From assembly GCA_964503335.1 (NCBI GenBank), contig CAZCZZ010000031.1:1-42582 (forward strand): DNA of 42,582 nucleotides, in the 5' to 3' direction. Shown here piece by piece: positions 15,949-23,360 of this stretch. The first letter of the stretch is position 1. The number at the start of each line of letters is the position of its first letter. Below the pieces are notes generated by a model. It was not told where the DNA came from and searched no databases. It saw only the letters and a list, made by a program, of their open reading frames with translations. The DNA comes from CAZCZZ01 sp964503335. Its GTDB lineage: Bacteria > Verrucomicrobiota > Kiritimatiellia > CAIVKH01. A program made the translations under genes and the position numbers.

Positions 15949-16757
15949 AGAATGCATTGCAGTCGGACCGTGACCAGACCCTTGGCCAGGAACATTCGCC
16001 GGCTTCGCCGGTTTCCATCCACGACATGACCGTGGCGTACCACCGGAAGCCCGTGCTATGGGATGTGGACCTTGACCTGCCGGAGGCGCGCCTGATCGGC
16101 ATGGTGGGTCCCAACGGGGCGGGCAAGAGCACTCTCATCAAGAGCGTGCTGGATCTCGTGCCCAGGGCGTCGGGCCGCGTGCTCATCTACGGAAAGCCCT
16201 ATGCGGAGAACCGTCATCTCGTGGGGTACGTGCCGCAGAGGGAGAGCGTGGACTGGGACTTCCCGGTGGACGCGCTCGACGTCGTGACGATGGGGCTTTA
16301 CGGAAAGATCGGCTGGTTCCGCGGCGTGCGTCGCGCTCATCGCGAGAAGGCGTTGGAGGCGTTGGCGAGAGTCGGGATGGCGGACTTTGCGCATCGCCAG
16401 ATCAGCCAGCTCTCGGGCGGCCAGCAGCAGCGGGTCTTTCTAGCGCGCGCCCTGGCGCAGGACGCGAAGATCTACTTCATGGATGAGCCTTTCGCGGGGG
16501 TTGATGCTGCGACGGAGCGCGCGATCATCACGCTGCTGCAGGACCTCAAGGCCGGCGGCAAGACCGTGCTTTGCGTCCACCATGATCTGCAGACGGTGCC
16601 CGACTACTTCGATCACGTGATCCTGATCAACATGCGCATCGTGGCCAGCGGGCCGACCGCGGAAGTCTTCACGCGGGACAACCTTCACAAGACGTACGGC
16701 GGCCGACTGACCCTGCTGGACGAGGCCGCACAGGCCCTCGCCCGGGAAGGAAGATAG
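15945..16757 (+). CDS. metal ABC transporter ATP-binding protein
   Basis: A 270-residue ABC ATPase of the Mn/Zn/Fe importer class. Walker A GPNGAGKS (K61), Q-loop region GYVPQRESVDWDFPVD, signature LSGGQQQR, Walker B IYFMDEPFAGVD and switch histidine VHHDL are all present. The motif VPQRESVDWDFP is typical of TroB/MntB/YtgB ATPases. The ATG overlaps the binding-protein stop. It stops immediately before the first permease with no gap. The N-terminal ~22 residues form a polar extension of no obvious function. Confidence 0.95.
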   Translation: MKNALQSDRDQTLGQEHSPASPVSIHDMTVAYHRKPVLWDVDLDLPEARLIGMVGPNGAGKSTLIKSVLDLVPRASGRVLIYGKPYAENRHLVGYVPQRESVDWDFPVDALDVVTMGLYGKIGWFRGVRRAHREKALEALARVGMADFAHRQISQLSGGQQQRVFLARALAQDAKIYFMDEPFAGVDAATERAIITLLQDLKAGGKTVLCVHHDLQTVPDYFDHVILINMRIVASGPTAEVFTRDNLHKTYGGRLTLLDEAAQALAREGR

Positions 16758-18167
16758 ATGGCAGGTGCCAGACAAGTTGCCTTCGCGCTGTCCCTGGTGC
16801 TGCTCGCCCTGGGGGGCTCCTACGCGCTGGCAGCAGGAGGGGGCGACGGCGATCGCTTCGTCCGGCTTCTCCTCCTTCAGGATTACAACACGCGCGTCGT
16901 CGTGCTGGGCACGTCCCTGCTGGGCCTCGCGGCAGGCGTCCTCGGCTCCTTCATGCTCTTGCGAAAGCGTGCCCTGCTGGGCGACGCCGTAAGCCATGCC
17001 ACCCTGCCGGGCATTGCGATCGCATTCATGTGGATGGTCGCCGCGGGTGGGTCCGGAAAGTCCCTTCCCGGCCTGCTGTTGGGCGCAACGATCTCGGGTC
17101 TGGTCGGAATGGGCACTGTAATGCTGATCAAGAGCCAGACGAGACTCAAAGAGGATGCTGCGCTGGGGATTGTGTTGAGCGTCTTTTTCGGCCTGGGCGT
17201 GGCGCTCCTGGGAATGATTCAGAAGATGAGCACCGGTTCAGCGGCCGGACTCGAATCGTTCATCTACGGGAAGACGGCCTCCATGCTCGCGTCCGATGCA
17301 TGGCTGATCGGCGGCGCGGCGCTGGTGATCGGGTTGATCTCGCTCAGCTTCTTCAAGGAGTTTAAGCTGCTCTGTTTCGATGCACCGTTTGCGGCGTCAC
17401 TGGGGTGGCCTACAAGGACGTTGGACGGGTTCATGATGTCGCTGGTGGTGTGCGTGACCGTGATCGGACTTCAGGCCGTGGGTCTTATTCTCGTCATGGC
17501 CCTGCTGGTCATTCCGCCCGCGGCGGCCCGTTTCTGGACGGAGAACCTGAGCCGCATGATTACGGTTTCTGCGCTCATCGGCGCCATCAGCGCCGGGCTG
17601 GGCGCCGCATTCAGCGCGTGGTGGGCGAACCTGCCTGCGGGTGGCGTGATCGTCGTTACGGCGGCGGTTGTGTTTCTTTTCAGCATGCTGTTCGGTACGT
17701 CGCGCGGCGTGGTGAGACGGTGGATCGAGCACGTGCGACTCGGGCACCGCATCGCGCGGCAGCATCTCCTGCGTGCACTTTTTGAGGTCTCCGAGGAGCA
17801 GGGCGAGATGCGTGGCGCCGTCAGCGTTGCCAGCCTGATGAAGGAACGGTCCTGGACGCACGCGCGGCTGCTGCGTGAACTCGCCTCGGCGACGCGGGAA
17901 GGGTTGGTCGCTGCGGATGGCGACCGGTATAGGCTCACTGCTTCGGGATGGGATGATGCGCGTCGCCTTGTCCGAAATCACCGGCTGTGGGAGATCTACC
18001 TCATTACGCACGCGGCGATCGCCCCCAGCCATGTGGATCGCGATGCCGACGAACTGGAGCATGTCCTCGGGAAATCGATGGTGCAGAGCCTCGAGGCCAT
18101 CCTCGACCGCGACGCGAAGACCGGCATGCCTTCGAGCCCGCATCCGATTGGAGCGCCCATCCCATGA
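16758..18167 (+). CDS. metal ABC permease fused to C-terminal DtxR-like domain (YtgC-YtgR-like)
   Basis: A 469-residue protein. Residues ~1-315 are an ABC-3 permease with about nine hydrophobic helices and motifs LLGDAVSHATLPGIAIAF, FFKEFKLLCFDAPFAASLG and MALLVIPPAAARF. Residues ~325-469 form a second domain: a winged-helix part (AVSVASLMKERSWTHARLLR, EGLVAADGDRYRLTASGWDD), then a DtxR metal/dimer core with NHRLWE (H408, E412), H425, D431, E434, H435 and a C-terminal HPIGAPIP. Every DtxR ligand position is occupied. The architecture is the one described for Chlamydia YtgCR, where the regulator is cleaved from the permease. It is 5' of a second such fusion. Confidence 0.92.
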   Translation: MAGARQVAFALSLVLLALGGSYALAAGGGDGDRFVRLLLLQDYNTRVVVLGTSLLGLAAGVLGSFMLLRKRALLGDAVSHATLPGIAIAFMWMVAAGGSGKSLPGLLLGATISGLVGMGTVMLIKSQTRLKEDAALGIVLSVFFGLGVALLGMIQKMSTGSAAGLESFIYGKTASMLASDAWLIGGAALVIGLISLSFFKEFKLLCFDAPFAASLGWPTRTLDGFMMSLVVCVTVIGLQAVGLILVMALLVIPPAAARFWTENLSRMITVSALIGAISAGLGAAFSAWWANLPAGGVIVVTAAVVFLFSMLFGTSRGVVRRWIEHVRLGHRIARQHLLRALFEVSEEQGEMRGAVSVASLMKERSWTHARLLRELASATREGLVAADGDRYRLTASGWDDARRLVRNHRLWEIYLITHAAIAPSHVDRDADELEHVLGKSMVQSLEAILDRDAKTGMPSSPHPIGAPIP

Positions 18168-19486
18168 CGTGGACGTCCCTCGATTCGATGATCGTGATGA
18201 CGGCAGTGCTCAGCGCGCTGGCATGCGCGCTGCCGGGCGTGTTCCTTGTGCTGCGCCGGATGAGCATGATGGGGGACGCGATAAGCCATGCCGTGCTACC
18301 GGGCCTCGCGGTTGCGTTCCTGGTTACGGGGTCGCGCAACAGCATGGCGATGTTTGTCGGGGCCGCAGTCGTCGGCGTACTGACGGCCTTGCTTACCCAG
18401 TGGATAAGCCGCTTCGGGAAAGTTGAGGAAAGTGCTTCGACCGGCGTGGTGTTCACGACCCTGTTTGCACTTGGCCTTATTCTCATCGTTCAGGCAGCCG
18501 ACGCGGTGGACCTTGATCCGGGCTGCGTGCTTTACGGCGCGATTGAACTTTCGCCGCTGGACACCGTCAGCGTGCTCGGCTTCGATGTGCCGCGCGCGGC
18601 GCTGACGTCGGGCATCGCGCTGCTTATCAATGGCTGCCTGATCGGCTTCCTGCTGAAGGAGTTCAAGATCAGTGCGTTTGATCCGGCGCTTGCGACGACA
18701 CTGGGGATTCGATCCTCCACGATGCACTACCTCCTCATGGTGATGGTGGCCATGACCGCCGTGGCCTGCTTTGAAAGCGTGGGTAGCATCCTTGTCATAG
18801 CGATGCTGATCGTGCCGGCGGCGACCGCGTTCCTGCTCGTCGGGCGACTTGTGCCGATGCTGATCTGGACGTGCGTTTTTGCAGCGGCCAGCGCTGTATT
18901 GGGTCACGTCGCGGCAATCACGGTTCCGACGTGGTTCGGATTCTCCGACACCAGCACGGCGGGAATGATTTCCGTTGTGGCCGGCGTGATTTTCCTTTCG
19001 GTGCTCGTTGTGGCCCCAAGACAGGGCATCATCCCCAAGTTCATTCACCAGATGCGCTTGAGCGTTCGGGTGGCTTCAGAGGACATCCTCGGCCGCCTCT
19101 TCAGGCACGAGGAAACACCCGCTGTAACCCGGGTTGCCATGAACCGCGAAAGTCTGATCCGTGGAATAGCCGCGGGTCCCATGGCGAGGATGCTGGCGTG
19201 GCACGACCTCAGCCGGAGGGGCATGATGATTGACGGCACGAAAGGCACACAGCTTACCCAGGCGGGCCGGTTCGCGGCGCAGGATCTTGTGAGGTCCCAC
19301 CGTCTTTGGGAGAGTTACCTGCATGAGCAGGCCGGTGTTCGACCCGACCACGTACATGGCTCATCGGAGAAACTGGAACACGTCACAGACCGCCGCCTGC
19401 AGGACGCGCTTGCCGAGCAACTCCGCGCAGTCGAGGATCCACACGGACACCCGATACCTCCCGATACCGGTGCCGGAAGATCGTAG
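18164..19486 (+). CDS. second metal ABC permease fused to DtxR-like domain (YtgD-like)
   Basis: A 440-residue paralogue of the preceding permease. Residues ~1-290 are the membrane part (MMGDAISHAVLPGLAVAF, LLKEFKISAFDPALATTLG, IAMLIVPAATAFL). Residues ~300-440 repeat the DtxR-like module: SHRLWE (H379, E383), H396, E402, E405, H406 and DPHGHPIP. Its winged-helix portion (about 325-375, LTQAGRFAAQDLVRS) is less regular than in the first permease. The ATG at 18164 overlaps the previous stop (ATGA); the frame stays open for 177 nt further upstream, but that part is inside the first permease and out of keeping with the family. It converges with the next gene 6 nt away, with no terminator seen between. 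Confidence 0.9.
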   Translation: MTWTSLDSMIVMTAVLSALACALPGVFLVLRRMSMMGDAISHAVLPGLAVAFLVTGSRNSMAMFVGAAVVGVLTALLTQWISRFGKVEESASTGVVFTTLFALGLILIVQAADAVDLDPGCVLYGAIELSPLDTVSVLGFDVPRAALTSGIALLINGCLIGFLLKEFKISAFDPALATTLGIRSSTMHYLLMVMVAMTAVACFESVGSILVIAMLIVPAATAFLLVGRLVPMLIWTCVFAAASAVLGHVAAITVPTWFGFSDTSTAGMISVVAGVIFLSVLVVAPRQGIIPKFIHQMRLSVRVASEDILGRLFRHEETPAVTRVAMNRESLIRGIAAGPMARMLAWHDLSRRGMMIDGTKGTQLTQAGRFAAQDLVRSHRLWESYLHEQAGVRPDHVHGSSEKLEHVTDRRLQDALAEQLRAVEDPHGHPIPPDTGAGRS

Positions 19487-19492
19487 ACGACA

Positions 19493-21631
19493 TCAGTCGT
19501 GCACGCTCTCCCAGGCTTGGGCGATCCGGCTCAGGATGATGTTTGTGAGAATCTGCTCGTCTTCAGGTACGGGCGGGGGAGGCAGCTTGATGTTTGCCAC
19601 CGGTGCGGGCTGTGTGATGGTGGGCGTCTTGACGGCTTTGTCCTGCTGCGGTGCCGGCACCGACGACGTCTCCGTCTCCTTGGTCCCGTCCTTGGCCGGC
19701 CTGTCCTTCTGGCCCGCAACTTCAAGCTCCTGGGGAGGCACAGGTTCCAGCGTGTCCATGGTCTCCTGGTTGAAGCGACGCATCTTCGCCACGATGTCCG
19801 GCATCTGTGCCAAGGCCCACCGGGAAACCCACGTGTCGTATCCGGGCGAGAGCAGGGTGAACACCGGGCGGTTGCTGATGCGGAGCCAGGTGGCGTCTTC
19901 AAGCCTGCGCGTACGAACGCCGGTCATGGCGAAGTTCATGACTTCGGTGCCATCCGCCCGGACTTCAGAGAATGTTGCGCGCGCGGTCTGGAGCGTCTTG
20001 CCGGCCGTGGCAAAGTAGGCCTCGTTCCTTTTGCCGTAGGTCAGGGTGAGGAAGCAGTCCTCGAACTTGTCGAGTCCGAGGAATGTCATGACGACGTTCA
20101 CGCCGTTCTCGTTCTCCATCGCGGAGCACGTCGCGAGCGGGACAAGCATCATGGCGTTGTTGCTCAGCACTTCGCTGGCGCCTGTGCTTCCCTGAATCTT
20201 TTTTGCGTTGAAGCCGGGGAGGGCGGTGTTGCGGTCAATCTTGCCGCTCCGGTGGCGCGCCGCGTAGAGGCACAGGCTGGGGGCGGGGCGGGAGTTGATG
20301 CGCGTCATGTGGTTGGGGAACAGGTTGATGAAACTGATTTCCGTGATCGGATCCTCCACGCCGGGAAGCTCCTCGATCTTCACGCGGCCCGCGACCAGCG
20401 GGATGCGCTGGCCGAGTTCCTCAAGCGTGAAGGACTGGGTCTCGGTGGCCTGCGTTGCGAAGTCCGTTGCGGCGCCTCCCTGCTCCCCCGATTTTTCGAC
20501 GAGGTCCACGCCGACCTGCTTCATGAACTGTTTGAGGAACTCCGGCGTCTGGCGGGGCGGGAGGCCGCGACGCGCTTCGCCGCTGCGGCGAGCGACCTGC
20601 AAGAGGCTGTTGCGGGCGCCGAAAGGCTTGCGTGACGTGAAGGCGAGAATCCTGCCGGTGGAGTCCTCTGTCACATAGAGATGCCCCGTCTTCTCGTCAT
20701 AGAGTGCGGATTCAAGCGTGCCGAGTCCTTCGGCGATCACGGTTTGGATACCGGACGATGGATCGACCCGAATCAAGGCGCCGCCCGACACCTTGGTGCC
20801 ATCATCGCTTCCCTTGACGCTTTCCTGAGCGACGACGAGCGACCCATCCGGAAGCAGGCAAATACCTTCCACCGAACTCAGATTCCTCACCAGGGTCTGG
20901 ATCTCCGTCCGGCGTTCCGTGTCCCACCACGTCAAGCCGCCCACGGACTCGTCACCCACGATGAGCATGTCCTCTTCATGTGACATGGCCACTGAGCTGA
21001 AGGCGGCCATGGGTCCGAAATCGACGATCCACCAGTTCTGCTTCGCATCGCGGGTCATGACACAACTTGAACCCCAGCCTCGCGAGCCTTCATACGAAGA
21101 ACCGGCGAGGAAGATCCGTCCATCCTGTGTCACGCTCACGCTCTCCCATGCGAAGTCTTCGCTCAGATCAGGCACGGGCACGACTGTCGCCGTCTTGTAG
21201 GTGCCGTCCGCCGCCATGGCGAAGCGAAGGATGCGTCCACCCGGTGCATCCTCGGCAACGTACAGCGCGCCGTCCTGGTCGAAGGCGATGCCTTCGGGGC
21301 TGAGCAGCGTGGTTTGCAGCCACTTCTCCCGCGGACGCTCCCTCGTGACGGCCCAGTCGGGAAGATCGTCCTTGACGGCAATCGTCGGCCCAACGACGTG
21401 TTGGGCACGTCCGTTGCGAATGACATTTATTCTGCCGGCCGACTCTTCGCTGACATACAATTCGCCGCTGCCCGGGTGAACCGCCAGCCCGTCGGGCTGC
21501 TGCAGGCCCTCCACCAGGACTCGCATATCGAAGACGGAGTCTTCCTTTGGCGTTGGCAGCGAGGTGGTTGCGAAAAGTACTGGCGTTAGCGCGATGAATG
21601 ATAGAACGGCAAGACAGGCTTTGGCAGACAT
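19493..21631 (-). CDS. secreted beta-propeller (NHL/SMP-30-like) protein with novel C-terminal part
   Basis: A 712-residue exported protein. The signal peptide is about residues 1-21. Residues ~30-335 carry repeated propeller strands: GLQQPDGLAVHPGSGELYVS, LSPEGIAFDQDGALYVAEDA, SVEGICLLPDGSLVVAQES and TLESALYDEKTGHLYVTEDS. Residues ~370-610 form a second region I do not recognise (LEELGQRIPLVAGRVKIEEL, GLDKFEDCFLTLTYGKRNEA). The last ~100 residues are Pro/Glu/Lys/Val-rich and end in a helix. A strong Shine-Dalgarno (AAGGGGGGGG) precedes the ATG. It is probably a periplasmic or surface protein; the first part could bind or hydrolyse small ligands, but no metal residues are certain. Confidence 0.8.
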   Translation of the reverse strand: MSAKACLAVLSFIALTPVLFATTSLPTPKEDSVFDMRVLVEGLQQPDGLAVHPGSGELYVSEESAGRINVIRNGRAQHVVGPTIAVKDDLPDWAVTRERPREKWLQTTLLSPEGIAFDQDGALYVAEDAPGGRILRFAMAADGTYKTATVVPVPDLSEDFAWESVSVTQDGRIFLAGSSYEGSRGWGSSCVMTRDAKQNWWIVDFGPMAAFSSVAMSHEEDMLIVGDESVGGLTWWDTERRTEIQTLVRNLSSVEGICLLPDGSLVVAQESVKGSDDGTKVSGGALIRVDPSSGIQTVIAEGLGTLESALYDEKTGHLYVTEDSTGRILAFTSRKPFGARNSLLQVARRSGEARRGLPPRQTPEFLKQFMKQVGVDLVEKSGEQGGAATDFATQATETQSFTLEELGQRIPLVAGRVKIEELPGVEDPITEISFINLFPNHMTRINSRPAPSLCLYAARHRSGKIDRNTALPGFNAKKIQGSTGASEVLSNNAMMLVPLATCSAMENENGVNVVMTFLGLDKFEDCFLTLTYGKRNEAYFATAGKTLQTARATFSEVRADGTEVMNFAMTGVRTRRLEDATWLRISNRPVFTLLSPGYDTWVSRWALAQMPDIVAKMRRFNQETMDTLEPVPPQELEVAGQKDRPAKDGTKETETSSVPAPQQDKAVKTPTITQPAPVANIKLPPPPVPEDEQILTNIILSRIAQAWESVHD

Positions 21632-21690
21632 AACCCCCCCTTAAACCCTGATGGGACGATACCTCGAACCTACCCCTGCGTAAAGAGGAG

Positions 21691-23337
21691 CTATTCTGCG
21701 CCTATCGCGGCGTGATGCACGGGGTTAGCGGTAGGCGAGGTGAGGAAAAGTTCTGCCTTGGGATGTTTCTCAAGGAAGTAATCGATGTTCCATTTGTCGG
21801 GGAAGAGGATCACGAGCTCATCTTCGACATCCGTGGCGAGTCGAACGCCGGCACCGAGATAGTCATCCTTGAAGGTGTCCTTGTTCGTGCCCAAAGGGAA
21901 CCAGCGGATCTGTGTGAAGGGCGCGGGGTCCATGGCGACTTCGGCGCCGTACTCGTTCTTCATGCGGTACGAGAGCACTTCGAACTGCAGTTGACCGACA
22001 GCACCGAGGAGGAGTCCGCCGGTCACATGGTCGACAACCTGGAAGACCTGGATGACGCCCTCGTTCAGCATCTGGTCCAGTCCAGCCTTGTACTGCTTGT
22101 ACTTTGACGGGTTCGGATTGCGGATGTACGAGAAGACCTCGGGTGGAAAGCGGGGGATCTCGTGATACTGCAGATCGGCGCGTGGCGTAAGGGTGTCGCC
22201 GATTCGAAAGGACCGGTGCGCCACGAGCCCGATGATGTCGCCCGGAAAGGCACACTCGACGGATTCACGGTCAGCGCCGAAAAGTTTCTGGGGATACGAA
22301 AGGCGCACGGGTTTGCCCGTTTCGGGATCGGCGACCGTCATGTCCTTCTCGAAGCGTCCCGAACAGACCCGCACAAAGGCAAGCGTGTCACGGTGTCTCG
22401 GATTCATGTTGGCCTGCACCTTGAAGACAAATCCGGAGAAGGCTTCGTCGTCCGGCTGGATGACGCCGGCGCTTGACTTGCGCGGGGCGGGGGGGGACGC
22501 GTAGCGCACGAAGTAGTCGAGCAGGAGTTGCACGCCGAAGTTCGTCATCGCACTGCCGAAGAAGACCGGCGTGATCGCGCCGCGCATCACGGCATCGCGA
22601 TCAAAGCTCTCCCCTGCAATCGTGAGCATCTCGATCTCGTTGCGCCAGGGCTCGTAGAGCTGCGGATTGATCTGCGCGACGAGGGCGGCGTCATCCGGTC
22701 CGGCCACTTCGAACGGTGCCTTGTGCTTCCCGTGCTCGGTCTTGTCGAACAGGAACAGCTTCTTCTCAAGGCGATCATAGACGCCTTGGAACTCCTGGCC
22801 GCTTCCGAGGGGCCATGTGACGGGGAACGCGCCGATGCCGAGAACCTTCTCCAGTTCGTCCAGCAGGGCGAGGGGTTCTTGCGATGGACGATCCATCTTG
22901 TTGATGAACGTGAAGATCGGGATGTGCCGCATGCGGCAGATTTCGAAGAGCTTGCGGGTCCGCTCCTCGATGCCCTTCGCGCCGTCAATCACCATGACCA
23001 CGCTGTCCACGGCGGTGAGGACGCGATAGGTGTCCTCGCTGAAGTCCTTGTGACCCGGCGTGTCGAGCAGGTTGATGCAGTGTTCAGCATACTCGAACTG
23101 GAGCACCGTGGAGGTGATGGAGATGCCGCGCTGGCGTTCCAGTTCCATCCAGTCGGACGTGGCGGCGCGCTGGTTCTTACGGGCGCGGACGGAGCCGGCG
23201 AGGTGGAGTGCGCCGCCGTAGAGCAGGAGCTTCTCGGTCAGCGTCGTCTTTCCCGCGTCGGGGTGCGAGATGATCGCAAAGGTCCGGCGACGGGCTATTT
23301 CTTCCTGGAAGGATCGCATGGTCGTTTCCGACAACAA
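21691..23337 (-). CDS. prfC: peptide chain release factor 3
   Basis: A 548-residue translational GTPase that removes RF1 or RF2 from the ribosome after termination. Motifs are G1 SHPDAGKTTLTEKLL, switch II DTPGHKDFSEDTYR, G4 NKMDRPSQEP and the domain II-III segment typical of RF3 (SPPAPRKS, GAVGQLQFEVLSYRMKNEYG). The true start may be the inner ATG (MRSFQEEIARRRTF, 23319), since RF3 normally begins a few residues before ARRRTF; this would shorten the protein by six residues. It stands alone, with 23 nt to the kinase gene on the right. Confidence 0.96.
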   Translation of the reverse strand: MLSETTMRSFQEEIARRRTFAIISHPDAGKTTLTEKLLLYGGALHLAGSVRARKNQRAATSDWMELERQRGISITSTVLQFEYAEHCINLLDTPGHKDFSEDTYRVLTAVDSVVMVIDGAKGIEERTRKLFEICRMRHIPIFTFINKMDRPSQEPLALLDELEKVLGIGAFPVTWPLGSGQEFQGVYDRLEKKLFLFDKTEHGKHKAPFEVAGPDDAALVAQINPQLYEPWRNEIEMLTIAGESFDRDAVMRGAITPVFFGSAMTNFGVQLLLDYFVRYASPPAPRKSSAGVIQPDDEAFSGFVFKVQANMNPRHRDTLAFVRVCSGRFEKDMTVADPETGKPVRLSYPQKLFGADRESVECAFPGDIIGLVAHRSFRIGDTLTPRADLQYHEIPRFPPEVFSYIRNPNPSKYKQYKAGLDQMLNEGVIQVFQVVDHVTGGLLLGAVGQLQFEVLSYRMKNEYGAEVAMDPAPFTQIRWFPLGTNKDTFKDDYLGAGVRLATDVEDELVILFPDKWNIDYFLEKHPKAELFLTSPTANPVHHAAIGAE

Positions 23338-23360
23338 AGGGGCGGAGCGTATCGGAATCG

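Noticed and set aside
17987..18163. N-terminal extension of the second permease
   Set aside because: It is entirely inside the first permease gene; the ATGA overlap at 18164 and family alignment give the real start.
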